Part shown: positions 17,123-26,510 of the stretch, piece by piece
How positions within the stretch are numbered: the stretch's first letter is position 1
Layout: each line of letters opens with the position of its first letter
Assembly: GCF_000296385.1 (NCBI RefSeq)
Contig: NZ_JH815185.1
Span: forward strand, 2,448,365 to 2,512,364
Source of the DNA: Lachnoanaerobaculum sp. OBRC5-5
GTDB lineage: Bacteria; Bacillota; Clostridia; Lachnospirales; Lachnospiraceae
Length of the DNA: 64,000 nucleotides
Reading direction: 5' to 3'
Translations under genes and position numbers: made by a program
The notes under the pieces: model-generated
The model's input: only the letters and a program-made list of their open reading frames with translations
Databases searched by the model: none
Told to the model about the DNA's origin: nothing

Positions 17123-18481
17123 ATGCAGATAATAATTGTAGGCTGCGGTAAGGTTGGTTCGACTATCGCGGAGCAACTTAGTGCAGAAGGACATGATATA
17201 ACAATAGTTGATACAGATGAAGCGGTTGTAAAGGCTTTGGCGGCCAGACTTGATATAATGGGTGTTACAGGAAACGGAGCGACACATAGTATATTGGAGG
17301 AAGCCGGAATAGAAGATTCGGATCTATTGATTGCAGTTACAGAATCGGATGAGTTAAACCTTCTGTGCTGCATGGTAGGAAAAAAGGCCGGAGCGGAACA
17401 TACCATAGCCAGAGTAAGAAATCCTGAGTACAGTCAGGACATCGGATTTATGAAAAAAGAACTTGGACTTGCTATGACTATCAATCCTGAGTATGCGGCT
17501 TCTACAGAAATGGCAAGACTTTTAAGGTTCCCTTCGGCTATAGAAATAGATACTTTCGGAAGAGGAAGAGTGGAGCTTTTGGAATATAAGATACCTGAGG
17601 GCAATATACTTGTCGGAAAGAGCCTTATAGATGTCGGAAGAAATATAAAGTCGGATGTACTTATATGTGCGGTGGAAAGAGAAGAGGAGGTAATTATACC
17701 AAATGGTGGCTTTGTACTGCAAAACGGAGATATTGTAAGTATTGTGGCCTCCACAGAAAATGCAAAAGACTTCTTTAAGAAAGTCGGATGCAACAGTAGC
17801 GGTGTAAGAGATACCATGATAGTCGGTGGAGGAACGATCGCCTACTACCTGGCAAAGCAGCTCTTACCTCTTGGAATAAAAGTAAAGATAATAGAAAAAT
17901 CCTATGAAAGATGTGAGGAACTTTCCGCAATGCTTCCGAATGCGGTCATCATCCACGGCGATGCGGCTGATAAGGATGTATTATTGGAGGAGGGAATAGA
18001 GAAATGTTCATCCTTTGTTTCGCTTACCGGAATTGATGAGGAGAATGCATTCCTTTCACTTTATGCAAAGAGTGTTTCAAATGCCAAAATAGTTACAAAG
18101 ATAAATCGTATTGCATTTGATGATATTATAGAGAAGTTCGATCTTGGAAGTATGATCTATCCTAAGCATATCACGGCGGAATATATTGTAAGATACGTAA
18201 GAGGATTACAAAACAGTGTAGGAAGCAATAATGTCGAGGCACTTTATAGGATTATACATGGCAAGGTAGAAGCTTTGGAGTTTTATATAAAGGAAGATTC
18301 CGGTATGACAGGTGCCACCTTGGAGGCATTGCCTATAAGAGAAGGTGTACTTGTTGCCGGTATTATCAGAGACGGAAAAGTGATGATACCTAACGGTAAG
18401 TCAACATTACAAAGAAATGATTCTGTTATTATAATAACAAGAATTACGGGTATGCAAAATTTAGAGGATATATTAAAGTAA
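17123..18481 (+). CDS. trkA: Trk potassium uptake system regulatory protein TrkA
   Basis: This 452-residue cytoplasmic protein has two tandem RCK units, each a Rossmann nucleotide-binding domain plus a TrkA-C domain. The first dinucleotide motif is GCGKVGSTIAEQL (about residue 7) and the second GGGTIAYYLAKQL (about 236). It gates the TrkH channel in response to nucleotides. The GGAG at 17113-17116 selects ATG 17123 over an in-frame ATG at 17111. Its stop overlaps the trkH start by one base (TAATG). Confidence 0.92.
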   Translation: MQIIIVGCGKVGSTIAEQLSAEGHDITIVDTDEAVVKALAARLDIMGVTGNGATHSILEEAGIEDSDLLIAVTESDELNLLCCMVGKKAGAEHTIARVRNPEYSQDIGFMKKELGLAMTINPEYAASTEMARLLRFPSAIEIDTFGRGRVELLEYKIPEGNILVGKSLIDVGRNIKSDVLICAVEREEEVIIPNGGFVLQNGDIVSIVASTENAKDFFKKVGCNSSGVRDTMIVGGGTIAYYLAKQLLPLGIKVKIIEKSYERCEELSAMLPNAVIIHGDAADKDVLLEEGIEKCSSFVSLTGIDEENAFLSLYAKSVSNAKIVTKINRIAFDDIIEKFDLGSMIYPKHITAEYIVRYVRGLQNSVGSNNVEALYRIIHGKVEALEFYIKEDSGMTGATLEALPIREGVLVAGIIRDGKVMIPNGKSTLQRNDSVIIITRITGMQNLEDILK

Positions 18482-19929
18482 TGAACTATTCAATTATATT
18501 ATATATAGTGGGAAAGGTGATGATGCTGGAGTCTGCCTGTTTTTTGATACCGGCGGTAACATCACTTATATACGGTGAACATGAGGGCATGGCGTACTTG
18601 GTTGTAGGTGCGGTGTCTGCAATTATAGGATACCTTATTTCAAGTAAGAAAAAATTTGAAAATGTTTTCTTTGCAAGAGAAGGTTTTGTAATGGTTGCAC
18701 TCTCATGGATAGTACTCAGTGTGGTGGGAGCAATTCCCTTTGTACTTACAGGTGAGATTCCGAATATGGTAGATGCTTTATTTGAAACGGTATCAGGATT
18801 TACCACCACGGGTGCCAGTATACTTGAAGATGTGGAGAGCCTCAGCCATACATCACTTATCTGGAGAAGCTTTACACACTGGGTAGGCGGTATGGGTGTT
18901 ATTGTGTTACTTCTTGCGATACTTCCTATGGCAGGCGGCTACAATATGCATCTTATGAAGGCGGAGAGCCCGGGACCTGTAGTCGGAAAACTTGTTCCAA
19001 GGCTTAGAGATACTGCAAAGATTCTTTATCTTATATATCTGGTAATGACGGTTATAGAGTTTGTTATTTTACTTGTTGTAAAGATGCCTGTATTTGATGC
19101 CCTCTGTATTACCTTCGGTACGGCAGGTACGGGAGGTTTCGGTATAAAGGCGGACAGCCTTGGAAGTTATTCCTATGCGATACAGGTGGTGGTGACCGTC
19201 TTTATGATACTTTTCGGTGTTAACTTTAATGCTTACTTCTTACTGCTTGGAAAGCATAAAAAAGATGCCTTTAAGATAGAAGAGGTGAGATGGTATTTCG
19301 GAATAATTTTTGCCGCAATTATTATTATCACAATAAATATCAGAGGATATTTTGAAAATATTTTGATAGCACTAAACCATGCGGCATTCCAGGTGGGATC
19401 GATTATTACCACCACAGGATATTCAACCACAGACTTTGATCTTTGGCCGCAGCTTTCAAGAAATGTAATAATCTTCCTTATGATGTGCGGTGCCTGTGCC
19501 GGAAGTACAGGTGGTGGAATTAAGGTTTCAAGAATTATAGTTATGTTAAAATCTGTATTTCAGGAGATTGGTTACTATATTCATCCAAGAGGTGTAAAAA
19601 CTATAAAGATGGACGGTAAGGTACTTGAAAAGCCGGTACTTAACAATATAAGAGTATTTATGCTCACATATATTATGATATATGTAATATCAATGTTTTT
19701 ACTATCACTCAATAATTTTGACTTTGAAACCAATTTTACAGCCATAGCGGCTACATTCAACAATATAGGTCCGGGACTTGCTAAGGTGGGACCTATGGCA
19801 AACTTCAATATATATTCATATTTTTCAAAGCTGGTGCTTACATTTGATATGTTGGCGGGAAGACTTGAGTTATATCCGATGCTTCTTTTATTCAGCCCCG
19901 GAGTATGGAGAATAGGAAAAGATAAATAA
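18481..19929 (+). CDS. trkH: Trk potassium uptake protein TrkH
   Basis: This 482-residue membrane protein has four M1-P-M2-type repeats and moves K+ inward with TrkA. Filter-region segments are visible: FTTTGASIL (about residue 107), GTAGTGGFG (about 216), TTTGYSTTDF (about 313) and the last, degenerate repeat FNNIGPGLAKVGP (about 429). GACAGSTGGGIKVSR (about 340) is the family loop. Translationally coupled to trkA. Confidence 0.92.
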   Translation: MNYSIILYIVGKVMMLESACFLIPAVTSLIYGEHEGMAYLVVGAVSAIIGYLISSKKKFENVFFAREGFVMVALSWIVLSVVGAIPFVLTGEIPNMVDALFETVSGFTTTGASILEDVESLSHTSLIWRSFTHWVGGMGVIVLLLAILPMAGGYNMHLMKAESPGPVVGKLVPRLRDTAKILYLIYLVMTVIEFVILLVVKMPVFDALCITFGTAGTGGFGIKADSLGSYSYAIQVVVTVFMILFGVNFNAYFLLLGKHKKDAFKIEEVRWYFGIIFAAIIIITINIRGYFENILIALNHAAFQVGSIITTTGYSTTDFDLWPQLSRNVIIFLMMCGACAGSTGGGIKVSRIIVMLKSVFQEIGYYIHPRGVKTIKMDGKVLEKPVLNNIRVFMLTYIMIYVISMFLLSLNNFDFETNFTAIAATFNNIGPGLAKVGPMANFNIYSYFSKLVLTFDMLAGRLELYPMLLLFSPGVWRIGKDK

Positions 19930-19940
19930 TTTTATTTTTA

Positions 19941-19973
19941 AAGCACTTGCAAAATCTTTGCAGGTGCTTTATA
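19941..19973 (+). terminator. Terminator after trkAH
   Basis: Stem AAGCACTTGCAAA with TTTGCAGGTGCTT (one wobble pair), 19941-19970, followed by a short T run. Confidence 0.75.
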
Positions 19974-20013
19974 ATTCCTACTAATATGATAGGAAAGAGG
20001 AAATAAAGATACA

Positions 20014-21084
20014 ATGATTGAACTGAAAAATGTTACAAAGACTTTCAGTGCAGGAAGTAATACGGTTCATGCGGTGAAAGATGTATCTTTAGTGATAGAA
20101 AAGGGAGAGATATTCGGAATTATTGGATTTTCCGGCGCGGGAAAATCCACACTTGTAAGATGTATAAATCTTTTGGAAAGACCGAACTCGGGAAAAGTAT
20201 TTGTAGACGACAAGGATCTGACAGCCCTTTCAGCTAGAGATTTAAGAAAAGCAAGAAAAAAAATCGGAATGATTTTCCAGCACTTTAATTTGATGCCGTC
20301 AAGGACGGTAGCCGATAATGTAGAATATTCACTTTTTGGAAGCGGACTTACAAAGGCTCAAAAAAAGGCTAAGGTCAGAGAACTCTTGGCACTTGTAGAT
20401 ATAGCGGATAAAGAAAATTCATATCCGAGTCAGCTCTCGGGAGGTCAAAAGCAAAGAGTGGCGATAGCCAGGGCTCTTGCAAACGATCCTAAGGTACTTT
20501 TATGTGACGAGGCGACATCGGCACTCGATCCTCAGACCACGGCTTCCATTTTGGAACTTTTGCAAAGTCTTAATAAAAAGCTCGGAATCACAATAGTGGT
20601 CATTACACATGAGATGGCTGTTGTAAAGCAGATCTGTGACAGAGTGGCGGTAATGGAAAACGGTAATGTAGTGGAAGAAGGAGATGTATTCTCAATATTT
20701 GCAAACCCTAAACATCAGATTACCAAGGACTTTATAAAGACCACCTCAAATCTTCAAAAGATAGAGGGACTTATAGCATCAGGCTCTGATGTGGTTAAGT
20801 TAAGTCCCGGAGAAGTTATACTTAGACTCAGTTATAAGAAAGCCAATACTTCGGAGGCTCTGATTTCGGAAGTTTCCAGAAAGTTTAATATAAATCTTAA
20901 TATAATATATGCGGATGTGGAAATAGTAAAAGGAGCACCTATAGGAGGAACCGTGGCGATAGTCAGCGGAGAAAAGGCCGATATAGATGCCGCTATCAAG
21001 CATTTGCACGATAAGGAAGTAGGAGTGGAGGTGATAAAGGATGAAAGAATTTTTACACATTCTCTTACCAAACATATCGGCTAA
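20014..21084 (+). CDS. metN: Methionine ABC transporter ATP-binding protein MetN
   Basis: This 356-residue ATPase has Walker A GFSGAGKST (about residue 38), Q-loop FQHFNLM, signature LSGGQKQR (about 140), Walker B VLLCDEATSALD and a C-terminal NIL/ACT-like domain (about 275-350) that binds methionine and inhibits transport in known MetN proteins. It energises uptake of methionine by MetI/MetQ. It overlaps metI by 44 nt. The leader (84 nt after trkH) is too short for a SAM riboswitch, so control must be by another mechanism. Confidence 0.92.
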   Translation: MIELKNVTKTFSAGSNTVHAVKDVSLVIEKGEIFGIIGFSGAGKSTLVRCINLLERPNSGKVFVDDKDLTALSARDLRKARKKIGMIFQHFNLMPSRTVADNVEYSLFGSGLTKAQKKAKVRELLALVDIADKENSYPSQLSGGQKQRVAIARALANDPKVLLCDEATSALDPQTTASILELLQSLNKKLGITIVVITHEMAVVKQICDRVAVMENGNVVEEGDVFSIFANPKHQITKDFIKTTSNLQKIEGLIASGSDVVKLSPGEVILRLSYKKANTSEALISEVSRKFNINLNIIYADVEIVKGAPIGGTVAIVSGEKADIDAAIKHLHDKEVGVEVIKDERIFTHSLTKHIG

Positions 21085-21721
21085 ACCGAATGAACTTATC
21101 GAAGCTACTTTACAAACTTTGAATATGATGGTATTATCAGGTGCAATTTCACTTTTATTCGGTCTTATATTCGGAGTTATGATAGTTGTGACCGCACCGA
21201 AGGGGATACTTAAGAATGCATTTATTTATAATATATTAGATAAGCTTATCAATGTGTTCAGATCAATACCTTTTGTAATACTTCTTGCGGCTCTTATACC
21301 TTTTACAAGAATGGTGGTAGGAACTGCAATAGGAACAAAGGGTGCGATACTTCCTTTGGTATTCGGTACTGTACCTTTCTTTACAAGACAGATTGAAAGT
21401 GCATTGCATGAAGTGGACAACGGCCTGATAGAAGCGGCACAGAGTATGGGTTCATCACCTATAGAGATTATTTTCAGAGTGTATTTAAGAGAAAGTATGA
21501 CGGGAATTATCAGAGGTGTACAGATTACATTTATATCACTTTTGGGACTTACAGCGATGGCCGGAGCTATAGGCGGTGGAGGTCTTGGAGACTTTGCCAT
21601 AAGATACGGACATCAAAGAAATCAGACTGATGTAACCTATGTAACGGTAATCATTATACTTGTAATGGTAAGCTTGATACAGGGCATTGGAAACAGAGCA
21701 ATAAAGAAAAACACACATTAA
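21041..21721 (+). CDS. metI: Methionine ABC transporter permease MetI
   Basis: This 226-residue permease has five membrane segments and the binding-protein-dependent transport motif EAAQSMGSSPIEIIFRVYL (about residue 130), where the coupling helix contacts MetN. AAMAGAIGGGGLGDFAIRYG is typical of MetI. GGAGGTG 8 nt before the ATG inside the end of metN fixes the start. Confidence 0.92.
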   Translation: MKEFLHILLPNISAKPNELIEATLQTLNMMVLSGAISLLFGLIFGVMIVVTAPKGILKNAFIYNILDKLINVFRSIPFVILLAALIPFTRMVVGTAIGTKGAILPLVFGTVPFFTRQIESALHEVDNGLIEAAQSMGSSPIEIIFRVYLRESMTGIIRGVQITFISLLGLTAMAGAIGGGGLGDFAIRYGHQRNQTDVTYVTVIIILVMVSLIQGIGNRAIKKNTH

Positions 21722-21795
21722 CAGGATTTTATGCAGTGATTTGATTATATTCGGAGCACTGATAAAATATATATATAATCATAAGGAGGTTAATT

Positions 21796-22695
21796 ATGAG
21801 AAAATTAAGTAAATTATTGGCAGTAGGCGCTATTTTAACTTTGGGACTTACTGCATGCGGTTCAAGTCAGAAGGCGGATACAAGTGCAGAGAGTACAAAG
21901 GCTGATGCAAGTCAGAAGATGGAAGAAAGCACTAAAGCGGGGGAGAGCGCTAAGACAGAAGGCGATACAACAATCAAAATCGGTGTTGTAGGTGAGAACA
22001 ACGAGCAGTGGACTCCTGTAATAGATGCTATGGCAAAAGAAGGCATCACTGTAGAGCTTGTAAAGTTTGCAGACTATTCATTGCCGAACAGAGCTTTAAA
22101 TGACGGAGAGATCGATTTAAATGCTTTCCAGCACAAGGCATATCTTGCAAATGATATAAAGGATAACGGATATAAGATTGAGGCAATCGGTGATACAATC
22201 GTTGCACCTCTTGGAGTATATTCAAAGAAGATTACCGACCTTTCAGAGTTAAAGGACGGCGACACAATTGCAATCCCAAGTGATGCTACAAACGGCGGTA
22301 GAGCTTTAAAGGTACTTGAGAGTGCAGGAGTTATCAAAGTAAATCCTGATGCCGGATATACACCTACACTCAGCGATATTACAGAGAATCCTAAGAATAT
22401 CAAGTTTACAGAAGTAGAGGCTGCAAATACACCAAGTCTTTTACCTGATGTGGCTGCCGCAGTAATCAACGGCGGACATGCTGTAGACAACGGTTTAAAT
22501 CCTGAGAACGATTCTATCTTCCTTGAGAAGGTACAGGAGGGAACAGACAATCCGTATGTAAATGTTATTGTTGCAAGAACTGAGGACAAGGACAATGAGA
22601 ATTACAAAAAGATTGTAAAGGCATATCAGAGTGATGATGTGAAGAAAGTCATTGAAGACGTATATAAGGGTGCTTATTTACCTGCATGGAAATAA
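21796..22695 (+). CDS. metQ: Methionine-binding lipoprotein MetQ
   Basis: This 299-residue NlpA-family lipoprotein has a lipobox LGLTACG (Cys21), a Ser/Thr/Lys-rich tether (about 22-60), and a substrate domain beginning TIKIGVVGENNEQW. FADYSLPNRALNDGEIDLNAFQH is the conserved methionine-pocket segment. It delivers methionine to MetNI at the cell surface. A strong AAGGAGG precedes it; the 74-nt gap after metI may allow higher expression of the binding protein. Confidence 0.92.
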   Translation: MRKLSKLLAVGAILTLGLTACGSSQKADTSAESTKADASQKMEESTKAGESAKTEGDTTIKIGVVGENNEQWTPVIDAMAKEGITVELVKFADYSLPNRALNDGEIDLNAFQHKAYLANDIKDNGYKIEAIGDTIVAPLGVYSKKITDLSELKDGDTIAIPSDATNGGRALKVLESAGVIKVNPDAGYTPTLSDITENPKNIKFTEVEAANTPSLLPDVAAAVINGGHAVDNGLNPENDSIFLEKVQEGTDNPYVNVIVARTEDKDNENYKKIVKAYQSDDVKKVIEDVYKGAYLPAWK

Positions 22696-22716
22696 TTTTC
22701 TCTAAAAAATAAAAAA

Positions 22717-22762
22717 GAGCTGTCGTATATTTCAAAAGTCGGAATATACGGCGGCTTTTTTT
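22717..22762 (+). terminator. Terminator of metNIQ
   Basis: 13-bp stem with two G-T pairs (GCTGTCGTATATT at 22719 with AATATACGGCGGC), then T7. Confidence 0.85.
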
Positions 22763-22863
22763 ATAAGAATACCGGCTCCGGACAGAGTTCATATATTGTT
22801 CATATCTAATTCAAAAACCTTTTACATAAAAAACAAACTTTAGCCACTTTTGTTTTCTATAAT

Positions 22864-22984
22864 ACAAAACATAGACGAGAGATAGCGAGTCTATAAAAAT
22901 AAAAGATTTTTTTCATAATACTCGAGCCGATACATTCGGCTCTCCTCCCAAAAAATACAAGCCGACAGAGATGTCGGCTTTTAT
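22864..22984 (+). ncRNA. Candidate small RNA with C-rich loop and terminator
   Basis: The 437-nt gap between metQ and padR has no reading frame but holds ordered structure. A TATAAT box lies at 22858-22863. Three hairpins follow: ATAGAC/GTCTAT (22871-22894), GAGCCGA/TCGGCTC (22924-22942) and GCCGACA/TGTCGGC (22961-22978), the last ending in a T-rich run. Between the second and third is single-stranded TCCTCCC, an anti-Shine-Dalgarno-like C-rich motif of the type used by Gram-positive trans-acting sRNAs such as RsaE/RoxS. The -35 box is weak. No Rfam family is recognised by eye. Confidence 0.4.
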
Positions 22985-22993
22985 ATATTAAAA

Positions 22994-23031
22994 AAAAGAT
23001 TGCGAAATGAATATAGTTTTGCAATCTTTTT
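22994..23031. terminator. Second terminator-like hairpin upstream of padR
   Basis: AAAAGATTGC (22994-23003) pairs with GCAATCTTTT (23021-23030), extended by four more pairs; A and T runs on both sides allow either direction. Confidence 0.6.
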
Positions 23032-23094
23032 GTGTTGAAGCTTAAATAAGAAGTAACTTTAACAATTAATTTTAATATATTTTAGAGAAAAATA

Positions 23095-23123
23095 TTGACA
23101 GCTATTACGGATTATGATATATT
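23095..23123 (+). promoter_or_regulatory. padR promoter
   Basis: TTGACA 23095-23100, 17-nt spacer, TATATT 23118-23123; 76 nt before the gene. Confidence 0.7.
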
Positions 23124-23199
23124 ACAGTTAAAGATATATAGAAAAGTGTAATAACATAAAACGTAATATTCAAAATCCGAACAATTAGAAGGAGGGAAT

Positions 23200-23520
23200 A
23201 TGGGTAGGTTATCAAACAGCGGGGCGTTGACAGAGTCCATTTATTACATCTTACTCAGGCTGCATAGGAAAGCACATGGATATGCACTTATGAAGGATAT
23301 AATGGAGATGACAGATGGGCGTGTAAATCTGGGAGCCGGAACATTATACGGAGCACTCGACACATTACAAAAAAAAGGCTGGATAAAACAGACTGATGAA
23401 CAGTCAATGGATAGAAAGATTGAGTATATTATAACGGATGAGGGTAAAGAATATTTTGAAAAAGAAATTTCAAGATTGGAGGAATTACTCTCAAATGCAA
23501 GAAAGTTAAAGGAGGCGTAA
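23200..23520 (+). CDS. PadR family transcriptional regulator
   Basis: This 106-residue winged-helix protein has the PadR pattern: LTESIYYILLRLHRKAHGYA, GAGTLYGALDTLQKKGWI and REIEYIITDEG-like DRKIEYIITDEGKEYF. PadR repressors usually bind their own promoter and that of the adjacent gene. It is followed after 1 nt by a DUF2812 membrane protein, a pairing seen widely in Firmicutes where the DUF2812 gene is the regulated partner. Confidence 0.9.
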   Translation: MGRLSNSGALTESIYYILLRLHRKAHGYALMKDIMEMTDGRVNLGAGTLYGALDTLQKKGWIKQTDEQSMDRKIEYIITDEGKEYFEKEISRLEELLSNARKLKEA

Positions 23521-23521
23521 G

Positions 23522-24070
23522 ATGAAGTCTACAGTTAAAAAAGTTTTTTTGGATATAAGCGAGGAAGAGAATTGGCTGAATGAACAGGGAGAACAGGGAA
23601 AGATGCTTATAGGATACTCTAACGGCATATATGAGTTTGAAGATGTTTCTCCGGCAAAATTTCAATATAAAATAGATATCCCGAATTATATGGGTAAAAG
23701 CAGAAAGGAATATTTAAAGTTTTTGGAGCAGACCGGTATCAGTGTGATTACAGAATATGCCGGCAGAGTGTATTTGAGAAAAAATAAAGCAGATGGAGAA
23801 TTGGAACTTTATACCGAGAGCAAGGAGGTAGATAATCAAATGAAAAAGCGATATTCATTTTTTATAAGTATTGGTGTATCACAATTTATCTTAGGAGTAT
23901 TTTTATTTATTCAAATGTTTAACTATATTAATGAAAAGAATGCACCTTTTTGGATACTGCTTGTATTTGGGCTTGGATTTATGATTTCCGGAATAATATT
24001 TTTTACTACAGGTATTTGTAAGCAAAAGAAAAATTTAAACAGTGATGTGGACAGAGATATTTGGGAATAA
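23522..24070 (+). CDS. DUF2812 domain membrane protein
   Basis: This 182-residue protein has an N-terminal DUF2812 domain (about 1-100; KKVFLDISEEENWLNEQGEQG is the family start) and two hydrophobic segments near 115-137 and 145-167. Function is unknown for the family. It shares an operon with the PadR gene upstream (RBS AAAGGAGGC overlaps the padR stop), suggesting a PadR-controlled envelope response. Confidence 0.85.
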   Translation: MKSTVKKVFLDISEEENWLNEQGEQGKMLIGYSNGIYEFEDVSPAKFQYKIDIPNYMGKSRKEYLKFLEQTGISVITEYAGRVYLRKNKADGELELYTESKEVDNQMKKRYSFFISIGVSQFILGVFLFIQMFNYINEKNAPFWILLVFGLGFMISGIIFFTTGICKQKKNLNSDVDRDIWE

Positions 24071-24077
24071 AATTATT

Positions 24078-24116
24078 AACCCCTCAGATTCGTTTTTCGG
24101 ATTTGAGGGGTTTTTT
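24078..24116 (+). terminator. Terminator after PadR-DUF2812
   Basis: 15-bp GC-rich stem AACCCCTCAGATTCG with CGGATTTGAGGGGTT (one wobble), then T6. Confidence 0.9.
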
Positions 24117-24236
24117 GTCTGTAAATATTGTGTAAAAATCATATTTGATATTTATTGACAATTATCATTATAAAATATAAACTTGCATGATAGCGTAAAA
24201 TTATGAGAGGATGGATTTATTATCCAAATTAGATAT

Positions 24237-24998
24237 ATGGATCAGTTTGCAAGAACACAGCTTTTGCTGGGAGAAAAAGCCATGGAAAAGCTGAAAAATT
24301 CAAGAGTTGCCGTATTTGGAGTCGGAGGAGTCGGAGGATACAGTGTAGAGGCACTGGCAAGGTCAGGAGTGGGAGCTATTGATATTATAGATGATGATAA
24401 GGTATGTCTTACAAATATTAACAGACAGATAATAGCGGATACAAAAAGTATCGGAAAATATAAGGTGGATGTGGCAAAGGAGAGGATATTGAGTATTAAC
24501 CCAAAGTGTAAGGTTACCACTTACAGATGCTTTTATTTGCCGGAGAATGCATCCGAATTTGATTTTTCAAATTATGATTATGTGATAGATGCGGTTGATA
24601 CGGTCACTGCCAAGATAAACCTCGTAATGCAGGCAAATGAAAGTAATGTAAAGATAATAAGCAGTATGGGTGCGGGAAATAAGCTCGACCCTACAGGCTT
24701 TATTGTGAGCGATATATATAAGACAAGTGTTTGCCCGCTTGCAAAGGTTATGAGGCGTGAGCTTAAGAAAAGAAATATAAAAAAGCTTAAGGTGGTATAT
24801 TCAAAAGAAGCGCCTATAGTACCTTTTGAGGATGAAAGTATAAGTTGCAGTTCTCACTGTGTATGTCCTCCGGGAACTGAGAGAAAATGTACTGACAGAA
24901 GATCGATCCCGGGTTCCGTTGCTTTTGTCCCTTCTGTTGTGGGACTTATAATAGCCGGAGAAGTAATAAAGGATTTGATAAAGGATGTTACGGAATAA
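24237..24998 (+). CDS. tcdA: tRNA threonylcarbamoyladenosine dehydratase TcdA
   Basis: This 253-residue E1-like (ThiF/MoeB/HesA) enzyme converts t6A37 of tRNA to its cyclic form in an ATP-dependent step. Nucleotide-binding GVGGVGGYSVEALARSG is at about residue 25, DDDKVCLTNINRQI at 53-66, and the C-terminal SCSSHCVCPPGTERKC and SIPGSVAFVPSVVGL blocks are TcdA-like. The ATG at 24237 has no Shine-Dalgarno within 20 nt; a GAGAGG at 24205-24210 is well placed only for an in-frame ATT at 24219. Family alignments favour the ATG. Confidence 0.88.
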   Translation: MDQFARTQLLLGEKAMEKLKNSRVAVFGVGGVGGYSVEALARSGVGAIDIIDDDKVCLTNINRQIIADTKSIGKYKVDVAKERILSINPKCKVTTYRCFYLPENASEFDFSNYDYVIDAVDTVTAKINLVMQANESNVKIISSMGAGNKLDPTGFIVSDIYKTSVCPLAKVMRRELKKRNIKKLKVVYSKEAPIVPFEDESISCSSHCVCPPGTERKCTDRRSIPGSVAFVPSVVGLIIAGEVIKDLIKDVTE

Positions 24999-25033
24999 GT
25001 ATCATCAATTAAATAATATTTTGAGAGGGAAAT

Positions 25034-26431
25034 ATGATTGAAACTATTACGAAGCTGAACGCGGCTCTAAGCGGGTTCATATGGGGTGTGCCGGCAATGA
25101 TAGCTCTTATGGGTGTAGGCATATTCTTAAGTATCAGGACAGGATTTTTACAGATAAGAAAATTCAGATATATAATGAAGACCACTGTCGGTAGAATTTT
25201 TAAGAAAAGAGATGTAGCAGACGGTGCACTTTCTCCTTTCCAAGCTGCTACTACGGCACTTGCGGCCACAGTGGGAACAGGAAATATCGCAGGTGTTGCA
25301 GGTGCCATATCAATAGGCGGTCCGGGAAGTGTATTCTGGATGTGGATATCCGCAATACTTGGAATGTGTACAAAATTCGCGGAGGTTACTCTTGCCGTAT
25401 ATTTCAGAAAAACAAATAAGCATGGAGATCTTGTAGGAGGACCGATGTATTATATTCAAAACGGTCTTTCAAAAAGATGGCTGTTTTTGGCTTACTTATT
25501 TGCAACATTCGGTACTCTTACGGTATTCGGAACAGGAAATGCCACTCAGGTAAATACGATTACGGCAGCTATAAATGTAGCACTTGAAGGATATGGAATA
25601 GTAAAACCGGGTGGACATGAGATGATAAACTTGGTCATAGGAATCATTGTAACCCTACTTGTGGGACTGGTTTTACTCGGCGGTATCAAAAGAATAGGAT
25701 CGGTGACTGAAAAGCTTGTACCCTTCATGGCGCTTATATATGTAATATTGGCACTTGGAGTTGTTTTTCTAAACATAAACAGATTACCTGAGGTCTTTGG
25801 AAGTATTATATACGGAGCGTTCAATCCGAGAGCGGTCACCGGAGGTATTATAGGAAGCTTCTTTTTAAGCATGAAAAAGGGAGTGTCCAGAGGTATATTC
25901 TCAAATGAGGCGGGACTTGGAACAGGCCCTATTGCACATGCATCGGCAGATACAGGAAAACCGGTAAAACAGGGATTTTTCGGAATATTTGAAGTGTTTG
26001 CCGATACCATAGTTATATGTACACTTACAGCTTTGGTAATACTTTGCTCGGGAGTAACTATTCCTTTCGGTTCGCCTTCAGGTGCCGAACTTACCATAGG
26101 CGGATTTATAAAGACATACGGTAACGGAGTATCAATATTTACAGCAATAGCTATGTGCTCATTTGCTTTCTCAACAATTATAGGATGGGGACTTTACGGT
26201 GCAAGATGCATAGAGTTCTTACTCAGTGAAAAGGTTATAAAGCCTTTTATGGTGGTATATTCTTTGACTGCAATAGTAGGTGCTACGATGGACCTCGGGC
26301 TTTTATGGGATATATCGGAGACTTTTAACGGACTTATGGCTATACCTAACCTTATAGCACTATTCCTACTTTCAAATGTAGTGGTTAAGCTGACAAAGGA
26401 ATATTTTGAGACTGAGGGAAAAGAAAAATAA
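25034..26431 (+). CDS. Alanine/glycine:cation symporter (AGCS family)
   Basis: This 465-residue membrane protein has about eleven hydrophobic segments and imports alanine or glycine with Na+. The AGCS signature GPGSVFWMWISAILGMCTKFAEV is at about residue 97, with ATVGTGNIAGVA before it and GVSRGIFSNEAGLGTGPIAHA at about 285. RBS GAGAGGGAA precedes the ATG. It is monocistronic: trxA downstream has its own promoter. Confidence 0.92.
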   Translation: MIETITKLNAALSGFIWGVPAMIALMGVGIFLSIRTGFLQIRKFRYIMKTTVGRIFKKRDVADGALSPFQAATTALAATVGTGNIAGVAGAISIGGPGSVFWMWISAILGMCTKFAEVTLAVYFRKTNKHGDLVGGPMYYIQNGLSKRWLFLAYLFATFGTLTVFGTGNATQVNTITAAINVALEGYGIVKPGGHEMINLVIGIIVTLLVGLVLLGGIKRIGSVTEKLVPFMALIYVILALGVVFLNINRLPEVFGSIIYGAFNPRAVTGGIIGSFFLSMKKGVSRGIFSNEAGLGTGPIAHASADTGKPVKQGFFGIFEVFADTIVICTLTALVILCSGVTIPFGSPSGAELTIGGFIKTYGNGVSIFTAIAMCSFAFSTIIGWGLYGARCIEFLLSEKVIKPFMVVYSLTAIVGATMDLGLLWDISETFNGLMAIPNLIALFLLSNVVVKLTKEYFETEGKEK

Positions 26432-26438
26432 AAAACAC

Positions 26439-26466
26439 TTGACAATAAAATAAGATTGTGTAAAAT
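26439..26466 (+). promoter_or_regulatory. trxA promoter
   Basis: TTGACA 26439-26444, 16-nt spacer, TAAAAT 26461-26466. Confidence 0.6.
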
Positions 26467-26510
26467 ATAATCATAAGCTATTTAAGAAAAGATTCGGAGG
26501 AGAAAAAGTT

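Noticed and set aside
16702..17406. A 234-codon minus-strand gene covering the trkA start
   Set aside because: Only the last 78 codons look like a protein and they have their own GGAGG and GTG start; the rest is antisense to trkA.
19930..20013. SAM (S-box) riboswitch before metN
   Set aside because: The gap is only 84 nt and is taken up by the trkH terminator and the metN ribosome site.
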